Source: Rhizobium sp. NFR03 (lineage in GTDB: Bacteria; Pseudomonadota; Alphaproteobacteria; Rhizobiales; Rhizobiaceae). From it: a DNA stretch of 64,000 bases. The DNA is taken from contig NZ_FOGR01000004.1 of NCBI RefSeq assembly GCF_900111275.1, positions 310,001 through 374,000 on the forward strand, in the 5' to 3' direction. Both the position numbers and the translations under genes were made by a program. The notes beneath the pieces are model-generated. The model was not told the DNA's origin, made no database searches, and was given only the letters and a program-made list of their open reading frames with translations. The stretch's first letter is position 1, and the number at the start of each line of letters is the position of its first letter. Shown here one piece after another: positions 26,288 through 35,506 of this stretch.

Positions 26288-27205
26288 ATGGATACTGCCT
26301 GGCTTCTGGATTTGCGCGCGCTTGCCGACACCCTCAACTTTTCGAGGGCCGCAGAGGCGCGCAACATTACCCAGCCCGCTTTTGGTCGCCGGATAAAGGC
26401 CCTTGAAGATTGGAGCGGATCGGTCCTGGTCGACCGGTCGACGCACCGCATCAGGATTACGCCTGCAGGCGAAATCATGCTGGATGCCGCAAACGACATT
26501 CTCCAGAGGATCGAGAGGGCAACCCAGGAATTAAGTCAGGAACGCTCCGCAACCGCCACCCTGACATTCGCGGCAACGCACGCCTTGTCGTTCACCTTCT
26601 TCCCCGGTTGGGTTCAAAGTCTGGGCTCATCGGTCGCGACTGTCCCGATCCGGCTGCTCTCGGACAATATGAACGCGTGTGAGAAGATGATGGCCGAAGG
26701 GCGAGCCCAGTTTCTTCTCTGCCACTTTCATCCAAACAGCGAAATTCGCCTGCACGACACGGATTTCAAATATCTGGAACTAGCCAGCGACGTTCTTCTC
26801 CCGGTGGCGCAAAAAGATAAGCATGGAGCGCCAATCCACAGGCTGCCCGGCACGCCATCAGATCCTGTCGCGCATATATCGTTCGACGAGAAGTCTGGAA
26901 TGGGCAGAATCCTGGCCGCGAACCTGCCGCATGTCGGGAGCGAACTGCATCTCGCCCGTGTGTTCACATCTCACCTGGCGATGGTCTTGAAAGCACTGGC
27001 GCTGGAAGGGAAAGGCGTCGCCTGGATACCACGCAGCCTGGCCATTTCCGAGCTGGAACCGGAGGGAAAGCTTACGGTTGCCGGCGACGAAAAGTGGAAC
27101 GTGCCGGTCAAGATCGTGCTGATCCGATCCCGGTCACGCATGACGGAGTTGGCCGAAAAATTCTGGACGACGGTCGAAAGTGCATCCAGGCGGAAGACGG
27201 TCTGA
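26288..27205 (+). CDS. LysR-family regulator of the tartrate/Tct genes
   Basis: This 305-residue transcription factor has the LysR helix-turn-helix at about residues 5-62 (LNFSRAAEARNITQPAFGRR) and a substrate-binding domain. The HTH resembles the HypT/YjiE branch more than CbbR- or BenM-like ones, a judgement from motif appearance only. ATG 26288 is preferred because GAGGGG is six bases upstream; ATG 26282 directly abuts that element. It is divergent from tctCBA-ttuC. The shared motif upstream of dctA suggests it could coordinate both transporters. Confidence 0.88.
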   Translation: MDTAWLLDLRALADTLNFSRAAEARNITQPAFGRRIKALEDWSGSVLVDRSTHRIRITPAGEIMLDAANDILQRIERATQELSQERSATATLTFAATHALSFTFFPGWVQSLGSSVATVPIRLLSDNMNACEKMMAEGRAQFLLCHFHPNSEIRLHDTDFKYLELASDVLLPVAQKDKHGAPIHRLPGTPSDPVAHISFDEKSGMGRILAANLPHVGSELHLARVFTSHLAMVLKALALEGKGVAWIPRSLAISELEPEGKLTVAGDEKWNVPVKIVLIRSRSRMTELAEKFWTTVESASRRKTV

Positions 27206-27341
27206 CGCCTGTTTCACGATAGCCCTTGATGAGCCGAATGGTCGTGCGATCTCAATACGCAGTAGCGGAGGTAACACGCATTTGCATGATGCTGCGGTCG
27301 ATGATGGACAGGCAAACCCGTGTCAACGGCAGTGCGTCCGT

Positions 27342-27815
27342 TCATTCGGCGTTCTTCCAGTATTGACCCAGCAAGTCCGTCAGCAACTGGCGCGACTGGG
27401 GGGATATTGCCCCGAAGAATTCGCGGTCATGCTCCAGCATCACGCGCTCGGCATCCTCCGCTGCCTGCCTGCCGCTCGGCGTCACCGTGAGCCCGAAGGC
27501 TTTTCCGCCGATCGCCTGCCTTTCGACCAGGCCGCGTCTCTCGAGAGATGCCGTAAGCGGCGCCATATTGGCCCGTTTGATGCCGAGGATCCGGCCGATC
27601 TCGCTCTGGATAATGCGCTCATTGCCGGCGATCAGGATGATGACGGACCCTTCGCTCGGTGTCAGATTGATCTGCGCGAGCCTCTGGGCAAGCACGCCCA
27701 TCAAATAACTCGAAGCCCTGCGAAGCTGGTAGCCGAGATGGTCTTCGAGCGTATTGCTCGGGGTGGCTGAGGTGGGCGTGTTTTTTGTAGGCGTATCGGC
27801 GTCGTTGGCTGTCAT
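27342..27815 (-). CDS. MarR-family regulator of hydroxycinnamate catabolism
   Basis: This 157-residue regulator has a winged-helix MarR domain (about residues 30-145): NERIIQSEIGRILGIKRANMA forms the recognition region and GKAFGLTVTPSGRQ the wing. A Thr/Pro-rich N-terminal tail precedes it. It is divergent from vdh-ech-ferA with an 87-bp gap that contains a palindrome. MarR proteins FerC, FerR and CouR regulate ferulate or coumarate genes and respond to the hydroxycinnamoyl-CoA thioester; the same is likely here but not shown by sequence. Confidence 0.87.
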   Translation of the reverse strand: MTANDADTPTKNTPTSATPSNTLEDHLGYQLRRASSYLMGVLAQRLAQINLTPSEGSVIILIAGNERIIQSEIGRILGIKRANMAPLTASLERRGLVERQAIGGKAFGLTVTPSGRQAAEDAERVMLEHDREFFGAISPQSRQLLTDLLGQYWKNAE

Positions 27816-27850
27816 CTTTCGATTTTAGAAAATTTCTCTTGCCAACTCAA

Positions 27851-27879
27851 ACAAATTTGTCATGCTATATAACATAGCA
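27851..27879. promoter_or_regulatory. candidate MarR operator upstream of vdh
   Basis: Two adjacent symmetric elements occupy the divergent region: ACAAATTTGT (27851-27860, a perfect palindrome) and TGCTAT-ATAAC-ATAGCA (27863-27879, 6-bp arms). They sit about 25-50 bp upstream of the vdh start and would overlap its promoter, suiting repression. Confidence 0.5.
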
Positions 27880-27902
27880 ATGAGGCGGGAGGCTCAAAGG
27901 TT

Positions 27903-29366
27903 ATGACCATCGTTCAAATTCCGGCTCAGTCCCATCGGCCGGCTCAACCGGACCAGCAGGATCGTCAGGCCACATTCGAGCGGATCAACCCGCTCGACGG
28001 CACGGTGGCGACTGTCGCAAGCGCCTTCCGGGTCGACGATATCAGCGGGATTGCCGAGAAGGCAGAGGCGGCGTTTGCCGTCTGGAGCAGCTTCGGGCCG
28101 AATGCCCGGCGCGCGGCCCTATCCAAAGCGGCGGCGGCATTGGAGGCGAGGGCCGCCGATTTTATCGATGCCATGATGTCGGAGATCGGCGCGACCGAGG
28201 GCTGGGCGCGGTTCAACATCATGCTGGCCGCCGGAATGATCCGCGAGGCCGCGGCCATGACCACGCAGATCGGCGGCGAGGTCATCCCCTCGGACAAGCC
28301 CGGATGCCTCGCCATGACCATCCGCGAACCGGTTGGCGTCATTCTCGGCATCGCACCGTGGAACGCGCCCATCATCCTCGGCGTCCGGGCAATCGCCATG
28401 CCGCTTGCCTGCGGCAACACGGTCATTCTCAAGGCGTCCGAGCTTTGCCCCCGAACGCACAGCCTCATCGTCTCGTCCTTCATGGATGCCGGGCTGCCGG
28501 ACGGCGCGGTCAACATCGTCACCCATGCGGCGGCAGATGCCGGCGCGGTCGTCGGAGCGCTGATCGACCATCCCGCCATCCGCCGTATCAACTTTACCGG
28601 ATCGACCGCGGTCGGCCGGATCATCGCGAAGCGGGCTGCCGAACATCTCAAGCCGGTTCTGCTGGAACTGGGCGGCAAGGCGCCGTTTATCGTCCTCGAC
28701 GATGCGGATCTGGACCAAGCGGTCAGGGCTGCGGCCTTCGGCGCCTTCATGAACCAGGGCCAGATCTGCATGTCGACCGAGCGGATCATCGTGGTGGATG
28801 CCGTTGCGGACGCCTTCATCGCCCGCTTCCAGGCAAAGGTCGCAACGCTCGATGTCGGCGATCCCCGCACGGGTGCCGCGCCGCTCGGCGCCGTCGCGGA
28901 CATGAAGACCGTCCATCATGTGCAATCGCTGGTCGACGATGCTGTCGCCGCCGGGGCCACGCTCGTCAATGGCGGCCCCGCAGAAGGCGTCCTCATGCCG
29001 GCCCATGTCGTGGACCGCGTGACGCCGGCCATGCGGCTGTTTCGCGACGAGAGCTTCGGTCCCGTTGTTGCCGTCGTCAGGGCGCGGGACGAGGAGCACG
29101 CCATCGAACTGGCGAACGATACCGAATACGGCCTGTCGTCCGCCGTGTTCACCCGCGATACCGCGCGGGGTTTGCGTGTCGCCCGGCGGATCAAATCCGG
29201 GATCTGCCACATCAACGGACCGACCGTCCATGACGAGGCGCAGATGCCGTTCGGCGGTGTCAAGAACTCGGGCTACGGCCGTTTCGGCGGCAAGGCCGGC
29301 ATCGACGCCTTCACGGAACTGCGCTGGATCACCATCGAGACCCAGAACGGTCACTTCCCGATCTGA
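27903..29366 (+). CDS. vdh: vanillin/aromatic aldehyde dehydrogenase
   Basis: This 487-residue NAD(P)-dependent aldehyde dehydrogenase is expected to oxidise vanillin (or 4-hydroxybenzaldehyde) to vanillate. It has the PWNAPIILG cofactor-side motif, the nucleotide-binding FTGSTAVGR, the general base in LELGGKAPF and the catalytic cysteine in NQGQICMSTERI. The ICMSTER form is typical of the salicylaldehyde/vanillin dehydrogenase clade. ATG 27903 follows GGGAGG. The next gene, a hydroxycinnamoyl-CoA hydratase-lyase, would supply the aldehyde. Confidence 0.88.
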   Translation: MTIVQIPAQSHRPAQPDQQDRQATFERINPLDGTVATVASAFRVDDISGIAEKAEAAFAVWSSFGPNARRAALSKAAAALEARAADFIDAMMSEIGATEGWARFNIMLAAGMIREAAAMTTQIGGEVIPSDKPGCLAMTIREPVGVILGIAPWNAPIILGVRAIAMPLACGNTVILKASELCPRTHSLIVSSFMDAGLPDGAVNIVTHAAADAGAVVGALIDHPAIRRINFTGSTAVGRIIAKRAAEHLKPVLLELGGKAPFIVLDDADLDQAVRAAAFGAFMNQGQICMSTERIIVVDAVADAFIARFQAKVATLDVGDPRTGAAPLGAVADMKTVHHVQSLVDDAVAAGATLVNGGPAEGVLMPAHVVDRVTPAMRLFRDESFGPVVAVVRARDEEHAIELANDTEYGLSSAVFTRDTARGLRVARRIKSGICHINGPTVHDEAQMPFGGVKNSGYGRFGGKAGIDAFTELRWITIETQNGHFPI

Positions 29367-29497
29367 CGCCTCCTGCAAAAAAGCAAACGACATCCACGGG
29401 GTGCGTGTCCGGTTGAGAACCGGCCGGCCTTGAGGAGGTCGACTGTCTTCACGAGACTTCATCAAACCACCGACATTCGTCAACAAGGAGATAAGCC

Positions 29498-30337
29498 ATG
29501 GATCTGCATCGCCAGGATCAGGACACCGTCACATTCGAGATCGTCGATCGGGTCGCGTGGGTCAGTTTCAATCGTCCCGACAAGCGTAACGCCATGAACC
29601 CGGCGCTCAACCGCCGGATGATGGAGGTTCTGGACGAACTCGAATTTTCCGAGGATGTTGGCGTTCTCGTGCTCACCGGGCAAGGCACCGCATGGTCCGC
29701 CGGCATGGATCTCAAGGAGTATTTCCGCGAGACCGAGAGCCAGGGCCTGCGCGGCACACGCAAGGCGCAGCGCGAAAGCTACGGCTGGTGGCGCCGCCTG
29801 CGGTGGTACCAGAAGCCCACCATCGCCATGGTCAACGGCTGGTGCTTCGGCGGAGGATACGGCCCGCTGTTTGCTTGCGACCTCGCCTTTGCCGCCGAAG
29901 AGGCCCGGTTCGGGCTTTCCGAGATCAACTGGGGCATCCTTCCGGGCGGCGGGGCCACCAAGGTCGCGCTCGAACTGACCAATTTCCGCAACGCGATGTA
30001 CCACGCGCTGACCGGCGAGAACATCGACGGCAGGAAGGCGGCCGAATGGGGCTTCGTCAACGAGGCTCTGCCGCTCGACCAGCTGAAAGCCCGCGTCGGC
30101 GAGGTCGCTCAGGTGCTGCTGAAGAAGAACCCGGTTGCCCTGAAGGCCACCAAGGATGCCGTGCGACGGGTCGGCACCATGACCTACGAGGAAGCGGAAG
30201 ACTATCTGGTCCGCGCGCAGGAAGCCGCCAACAGCTACGACAACGAGGGCCGCAAGGAAGGCATCCGGCAGTTCATCGACGAGAAGAGCTACAAGCCGGG
30301 TCTTGGCGCCTACGACCGGTCGAAGTCGCAAGCGTAA
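29498..30337 (+). CDS. ech: hydroxycinnamoyl-CoA hydratase-lyase (feruloyl-CoA hydratase/vanillin-forming)
   Basis: This 279-residue crotonase-fold enzyme hydrates feruloyl- or coumaroyl-CoA and cleaves the product to aromatic aldehyde and acetyl-CoA. Residues known to matter in the Pseudomonas enzyme are conserved at nearly identical numbers: Met70 and Gly120 (oxyanion hole), Tyr75, Glu142 (Glu143 there) and Tyr236 (Tyr239 there). GWCFGGGYGPLFACDLA is characteristic of the group. AAGGAG precedes ATG 29498, 131 bp after vdh. The acetyl-CoA produced would draw on the glyoxylate bypass when it is a main carbon source. Confidence 0.95.
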   Translation: MDLHRQDQDTVTFEIVDRVAWVSFNRPDKRNAMNPALNRRMMEVLDELEFSEDVGVLVLTGQGTAWSAGMDLKEYFRETESQGLRGTRKAQRESYGWWRRLRWYQKPTIAMVNGWCFGGGYGPLFACDLAFAAEEARFGLSEINWGILPGGGATKVALELTNFRNAMYHALTGENIDGRKAAEWGFVNEALPLDQLKARVGEVAQVLLKKNPVALKATKDAVRRVGTMTYEEAEDYLVRAQEAANSYDNEGRKEGIRQFIDEKSYKPGLGAYDRSKSQA

Positions 30338-30443
30338 GCCGTATCGGAACCGCATCGCACCGGGAGGCGATGCGGCCCCATCAATCGCATGCAGCAAAAG
30401 CCGCCATCCCATGGACGCGCGGCCCCGTGGAGGAGAGACGACT

Positions 30444-32570
30444 ATGGACCAAGACATCCGGTTCCTGCCTGCCCATGCCATCGGCCGCCTGCTTCGTCCG
30501 GCCTCCGTGGCGATCATCGGCGCATCCGACAAGCCCGGCGCCCTCGGGGCTTCCGTTCTTGCCAATCTCGACCGTCTGCGGTTTCCCGGCGAGGTCTTTC
30601 TCGTCAACCCCAACCGGGCGGAGATCGGCGGCCGTGCCTGCCTGAAGGCCATCGCCGACCTGCCGGAGGGTGTCGACGTGGCGATCCTCGCCATACCGCG
30701 CGCCTCCGTCCTGGAGGCCGTGAACGCGCTCGCCTTGCGCAAGACCGGCGCGGCGGTGATCTTCTCGGCCGGCTTTGCCGAGGGCGGCCCGGAAGGGCTG
30801 GCGGAACAGCGCGAGATCGCCGCCATCGCCGCGCGCAGCGGCATGATCGTGGAAGGGCCGAACTGCCTCGGCCTCGTCAACTTCGTCGATGGCATTCCCC
30901 TGACATTCATCGAGACGCCCGACATCAGGCTTAACGGCCGTCCGGGCATCGGCATCGTCTCCCAATCGGGCGCGATCGCTGCCGTCGTTGATACCACACT
31001 GCTTGCGCGCGGCCTCGGCCTGTCCTTCTCGATCTCGACCGGAAACGAAGCGGCAAGCGGCGTCGAGGACTATGTGGACTATCTGATCGACGATCCCCAT
31101 ACCCGCGTCATCGGCATGGTCGTCGAGCAGTTCCGCAAGCCGGCGCGCTTCCTGAAAGCCGCGCGGCGCTGCATCGCGACGGGCAAGCCCATCGTTCTCC
31201 TGCATCCCGGCCGCAGCAGCGCCGCGCGGGAATCGGCCGCCACCCACACCGGCGCCATGGCTGGCGACTATCAGGTCATGAAGACCAGTGTCGAGCGGGT
31301 GGGCGTCATACTCGTGGAGACGCTCGAGGAGTTCGGCGACTGCCTGGAGCTTACCGCCCGCTACGGCAGGATCGGCGGCGGCGGCACTGCGGTGGTCGGC
31401 GAATCCGGCGCCTTCAAGGCCTTGACGCTCGATCTGGCGGAAGCACTCGCTTTGCCCCTGCCGCCGATGACCGACGAGGACAGCCCGAACCTTCGCGCCG
31501 CCCTGCCGCCCTTCGTGCCGGTCAGCAACCCGGTCGATCTCACGGCGCAATCGCTGGTCGATCCGGACCTCTACCGGCGCACGCTCGCGGCCCTTCTCGG
31601 CGACGATCGCGTCGAAACCATCGTGCTCGGCATCATCCAGACGGACGCTGCCACCTGCACCCTGAAATTCCCTTCCATCCTCAGCGCCATCGCGGACCTG
31701 AAGCCCAAAAAGCCCATCATCATTGCCGGCCTGGACGAGGGTGCGCCGATCCCGTCCGCCTATGTGGATGGCCTTCGCGCCCTTGGCATCGCCTATTTCC
31801 CCTCCACCGACCGGGTGATGCGGGCCGTCTCAAGACTGGACGAGCGCGCGCGCCGTAACCTTGCGGTAAGCGGCGTCGAGCCGGCGACACTGGCGGGATT
31901 GCCCGGCGGCCCGGCGGTCGTTCCGGAATACCGGGCCAAGGACCTTCTGCGGCAGGCCGGTTTCACTTTCCCGGATGGTGCGCTGGCCACAACGCCGGAA
32001 GATGCCTGCCGCATCGCGCGCGAGATCGGCTACCCAGTCGTTCTCAAGGCCCAGTCCCCTGATCTCTCGCACAAGAGCGATGCGGGCGGGGTTGTCGTCG
32101 GCCTGTCCGACGACGTCGCCGTCGCAAAGGGCTGGGCCGAACTGTCGGCCAATATCGCCCGCCACAGGCCGGGGATCGTGCTCGACGGCGTTCTGGTGGA
32201 GACGATGAGCCCGCGCGGCATCGAACTGATCGTCGGCGCGCGAAACGATCCGGAATGGGGTCCGGTCATTCTCCTCGGCTTCGGCGGCGTCCAGGCGGAA
32301 ATTTTGAAAGACGTCCGCCTGCTCGCACCGGACCTGACACCGGAGGCCATCATCGGGGAAATCGGACGGCTGAAATGCGCCGCTCTTCTTGGCGGCTTTC
32401 GCGGGGCCGCCCCCTGCGATGTCGGAGCTGTGGCCGACATCGTCGGCCATCTCGGCCGGATTCTCCGAGCGGAACCGTCGATCCGCGAGATCGACCTTAA
32501 TCCCGTCGTCGTCCATCCCGGACGCCAAGGCGCCATCATTCTCGACGCGCTGATGACGGTCGGCGACTGA
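30444..32570 (+). CDS. ferA: ADP-forming acyl-CoA synthetase, probable feruloyl-CoA synthetase (FerA-like)
   Basis: This 708-residue enzyme belongs to the ADP/NDP-forming acyl-CoA synthetases, not the AMP-forming ANL family. Domain order is CoA-binding (PASVAIIGASDKPGALG), two succinyl-CoA-ligase-like domains with the likely phospho-His268 in AATHTGAMAGDY, and a C-terminal ATP-grasp domain (from about residue 490, EYRAKDLLRQAGF). FerA of Sphingobium SYK-6 has the same architecture and activates ferulate, and the preceding ech and vdh genes complete ferulate to vanillate. ATG 30444 follows GGAGAG; an earlier ATG within the ech end is unlikely. Other hydroxycinnamates could be the substrate. 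Confidence 0.85.
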   Translation: MDQDIRFLPAHAIGRLLRPASVAIIGASDKPGALGASVLANLDRLRFPGEVFLVNPNRAEIGGRACLKAIADLPEGVDVAILAIPRASVLEAVNALALRKTGAAVIFSAGFAEGGPEGLAEQREIAAIAARSGMIVEGPNCLGLVNFVDGIPLTFIETPDIRLNGRPGIGIVSQSGAIAAVVDTTLLARGLGLSFSISTGNEAASGVEDYVDYLIDDPHTRVIGMVVEQFRKPARFLKAARRCIATGKPIVLLHPGRSSAARESAATHTGAMAGDYQVMKTSVERVGVILVETLEEFGDCLELTARYGRIGGGGTAVVGESGAFKALTLDLAEALALPLPPMTDEDSPNLRAALPPFVPVSNPVDLTAQSLVDPDLYRRTLAALLGDDRVETIVLGIIQTDAATCTLKFPSILSAIADLKPKKPIIIAGLDEGAPIPSAYVDGLRALGIAYFPSTDRVMRAVSRLDERARRNLAVSGVEPATLAGLPGGPAVVPEYRAKDLLRQAGFTFPDGALATTPEDACRIAREIGYPVVLKAQSPDLSHKSDAGGVVVGLSDDVAVAKGWAELSANIARHRPGIVLDGVLVETMSPRGIELIVGARNDPEWGPVILLGFGGVQAEILKDVRLLAPDLTPEAIIGEIGRLKCAALLGGFRGAAPCDVGAVADIVGHLGRILRAEPSIREIDLNPVVVHPGRQGAIILDALMTVGD

Positions 32571-32584
32571 GACGGACGCGACGG

Positions 32585-32621
32585 CAGGGTCCTGCATCCG
32601 CGCCGCGCGGGCAGGACCCTG
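32585..32621 (+). terminator. hairpin after ferA (terminator or attenuator)
   Basis: CAGGGTCCTGC (32585-32595) pairs perfectly with GCAGGACCCTG (32611-32621) around a GC-rich 15-base loop. A short T-containing stretch (GATTTCATTTC) follows but no true U-tract. It lies between ferA and the transporter gene and could reduce read-through. Confidence 0.5.
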
Positions 32622-32653
32622 GATTTCATTTCAACCTTGAGGGAGGAGCAGCC

Positions 32654-33979
32654 ATGAACGAGGATCCGAAACACATTATTGCGCAGACGCCGATGAGCCC
32701 GATGCAGATCTGGGCCGTCGGTCTTTGCGTTCTTCTGAACGCGCTCGACGGGTTCGACGTTCTGTCGATCAGCTTCGCGTCACCCGGCATCGCCAAGGAC
32801 TGGGGCATCGACCGGGCGGCGCTCGGCATCGTGCTGTCGATGGAACTCATCGGCATGGCTATCGGCTCCGTCTGGCTCGGGGGCTTGTGCGACCGCATCG
32901 GCCGGCGCGCCGCCGTCCTCGTCAGTCTCGTGCTGATGGCCAGCGGCATGTCGCTGGCGGCAACGGCATCCGGCATCCTGCCACTGTCGGCCTTCCGTCT
33001 GCTGACCGGTCTCGGCATCGGCGGCATGCTGGCGGCGACCAATGCGCTTGCAGCCGAGCACGCCAATGCGAAACGCCGCAACGTCTCGATTGCACTGATG
33101 GCGACCGGCTATCCGCTCGGGGCCGTGATCGGCGGCGCGCTCGTGTCCCATTTTCTCGTCGATTACAGCTGGAGAGCCGTGTTCGCCAGCGGCGCGATGG
33201 TGACGGCCTGCTGCATCCCGCTCGTCTACTTCACCCTGCCGGAAACCGTGCCATGGCTTATCCAGCGACGCCCCGCAGGCGCGCTCGATCGTGTCAACGA
33301 CGTCCTGAAGCGCATGGGCCGCGCAAGCATTGCCGCCCTGCCGGAACGGGATGCCGCACGCCTCAAGCCCGGCATCCTGCAACTGTTCACGCCATCGCTG
33401 ATCGCGGCGACCGTGTGCCTGACGCTTGCCTACTTCTTCCACATCATGACCTTCTATTTCATCCTGAAATGGGCGCCGAAGATCGTCGCGGATATGGGCT
33501 TCATGCCGTCCGCCGCCGGCAACGTGCTGGTCTGGGCCAATATCGGCGGCATCGCCGGCTCCATCGCCATCAGCCTGCTCAGCCAGCGCTTCGCCGTGCG
33601 CCCCCTGACGATCGGCGTCATGGTGCTCGCAACGGCTCTCGTGGCGTTGTTCGGGCGCAGCGCTCCCGATTTGGTGCAACTATCGCTTCTCGCAGCCGTT
33701 GCCGGATGCGCCACGAACGCCGCCGTGGTCGGACTCTATGCCATCTTCGCCGAGGCGTTTCCGACCGAAGTCCGCGCAAGCGGCACCGGTTTCGTCATCG
33801 GCATCGGCCGGGGTGGCGCAGCCCTCAGCCCGATCATTGCCGGCATGCTGTTTGCAAACGGCGCGTCGCTCCCGAGCGTCGCCCTCATGATGGGATTGGG
33901 TTCGACCGTTGCGGCCGCCGCCATCCTGGCACTGGGACTCCGATCCATCGGGGCGGCAGCGCCGAAGCAGGCGATGTGA
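32654..33979 (+). CDS. MFS aromatic acid:H+ symporter (AAHS family)
   Basis: This 441-residue inner-membrane transporter has 12 predicted segments. The AAHS signature LNALDGFDVLSISFASPGI in the first helix carries the conserved DGFD acidic pair, and the loop motif GLCDRIGRRA follows the second helix. The position as the last gene after vdh-ech-ferA suggests uptake of ferulate or another hydroxycinnamate. GGGAGGAG precedes ATG 32654. Substrate cannot be set from sequence within AAHS. Confidence 0.9.
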   Translation: MNEDPKHIIAQTPMSPMQIWAVGLCVLLNALDGFDVLSISFASPGIAKDWGIDRAALGIVLSMELIGMAIGSVWLGGLCDRIGRRAAVLVSLVLMASGMSLAATASGILPLSAFRLLTGLGIGGMLAATNALAAEHANAKRRNVSIALMATGYPLGAVIGGALVSHFLVDYSWRAVFASGAMVTACCIPLVYFTLPETVPWLIQRRPAGALDRVNDVLKRMGRASIAALPERDAARLKPGILQLFTPSLIAATVCLTLAYFFHIMTFYFILKWAPKIVADMGFMPSAAGNVLVWANIGGIAGSIAISLLSQRFAVRPLTIGVMVLATALVALFGRSAPDLVQLSLLAAVAGCATNAAVVGLYAIFAEAFPTEVRASGTGFVIGIGRGGAALSPIIAGMLFANGASLPSVALMMGLGSTVAAAAILALGLRSIGAAAPKQAM

Positions 33980-34259
33980 TCGTTGACCTCAGCCGAGAGG
34001 ACGGCAGCCATGTCACTGCAACTCCGGACTGTCTGATGTGAGGCTTGAACAAATTTCGGTCGGGTTAAATGAAGCACCTTTAATTTTACGCTTTGCCGAA
34101 ATTCGGTTACGAGAAGAAAGATATTTTTCGGAGCCGCGATGCCTGCATCCCAAACAGCAAGAGCCGCAATCCGCGGCCATCGTGTCACAGGACGAAGCGC
34201 ATTGTCCCTTCCTGTGTTTGAACTTTCAGCAATCCAGGACGTATTCAGGAGATATCGAC

Positions 34260-35303
34260 ATGAAGCCTCTACCTCTGCGCCTTTTCGGCGCGCTATTTTT
34301 CGGAGCAGCCATGGTGACCGCCAACCTTGCCCAAGCTGACGACAAGACGTCTCTGCCCGGCTACGCGGAAGGCGCCGAGGTCGTTCGCGTGGAAAAGACG
34401 CAAGGGCAGATCGATCAGATCAGCGGTGTGATCTTTTCGCAGATCAAGCAGGTTCGGGCCGTCACCCAGCTAGAGATGTCGCTGCTTGTACCCCGGACCA
34501 AAGATCTGAAGCCGGCGATCGTCTACTTCCCGGGCGGCGGCTTCACCTCTGCGGATCATGAGAAGTTCATCGATTTGCGGATCGAGCTCGCCAAGGCGGG
34601 CTTCGTGGTGGCGGCTGCACAATATCGCACGGTTCCGAACAAGTATCCCGCACTGGTCGAGGACGGAAAGGCGGCGATCCGTTACCTGCGGGAACATGCC
34701 GATGAGTACGGCATCGACCCTGCCCGTATCGGCGTGCTGGGAGATTCAGCCGGCGGCTACGTTTCACAGATGATGGGCATGACGAATGGCGAGAAGCAAT
34801 TCGACAAGGGCCAGTTTCTGGACAAATCCTCCGATGTTCAGGCGGCTGTGACGATGTACGGGATCTCCAACCTTCTGGAAATCGGCGACGGATTTCCAGA
34901 AGCAATCGCGAAGGTGCATCAATCGCCGGCGGTTACCGAAGCCCTGCTGGTGAACGGAACGGCCTTTGCGGATTTCCCAGGGGCATCGATCGACAGCAAT
35001 CCGGAGAAGGCCTTGAAGGCGAGCCCCATGGGTCATGTCGACGGCGCCAAGCCGCCCTTCCTCATCCTGCATGGAAGTGCCGATACGCTCGTGTCGCCGA
35101 AGCAAAGCGTTCAGCTCTACGAGGCCTTGAAGAAGAAGGGCGACAAGGTGGAGTACGTTCTCGTTGAGGGGGCCGGTCACGGCGATCTCACCTGGTACCA
35201 GCCACCCGTCATCAACCGCGTGGTCGATTGGTTCAAGGATACGCTTGGCGGACCGATCAAGGGAGCCGCCAGCGCGCCGGGTTCCGCTACGGGCAACCTT
35301 TGA
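34260..35303 (+). CDS. exported alpha/beta hydrolase, feruloyl-esterase-like
   Basis: This 347-residue hydrolase has a Sec signal peptide (MKPLPLRLFGALFFGAAMVT...AQA) and an alpha/beta fold: oxyanion loop YFPGGGF near residue 90, nucleophile Ser163 in GDSAGG, and likely Asp275 (HGSADTLVSP) and His307 (EGAGHGD). It resembles the BD-FAE/esterase-lipase group with the carboxylesterase-like GGGF element. AGGAG precedes ATG 34260. Lying 280 bp after the aromatic acid transporter on the same strand, it may release ferulate from esters in the periplasm or outside, but it could be an unrelated carboxylesterase. Confidence 0.8.
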   Translation: MKPLPLRLFGALFFGAAMVTANLAQADDKTSLPGYAEGAEVVRVEKTQGQIDQISGVIFSQIKQVRAVTQLEMSLLVPRTKDLKPAIVYFPGGGFTSADHEKFIDLRIELAKAGFVVAAAQYRTVPNKYPALVEDGKAAIRYLREHADEYGIDPARIGVLGDSAGGYVSQMMGMTNGEKQFDKGQFLDKSSDVQAAVTMYGISNLLEIGDGFPEAIAKVHQSPAVTEALLVNGTAFADFPGASIDSNPEKALKASPMGHVDGAKPPFLILHGSADTLVSPKQSVQLYEALKKKGDKVEYVLVEGAGHGDLTWYQPPVINRVVDWFKDTLGGPIKGAASAPGSATGNL

Positions 35304-35430
35304 GGAAACAGGAAAACGCTTTGCAAGCAAGGCGTTGCTGGCATGGCAAAATTCGTGGCGATTATCTGCTGGTGACTCTTGCGACCGGCGTTATGATGGG
35401 CGTGCGTAACGTCGGCTAACGCCGCAACAG

Positions 35431-35464
35431 CATCGGCGAAGGGGAACTCTACCCTTCGCCGATG
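35431..35464. terminator. 13-bp stem hairpin between convergent genes
   Basis: CATCGGCGAAGGG (35431-35443) is perfectly complementary to CCCTTCGCCGATG (35452-35464) with an 8-base loop. It sits between the rightward esterase gene and the leftward metallohydrolase gene, as expected for a bidirectional terminator. There is no U-tract on either side, so efficiency is uncertain. Confidence 0.6.
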
Positions 35465-35506
35465 TCTTACAGAAGCGTGCTATCTCACCCGACATGCCCG
35501 GTCAGC

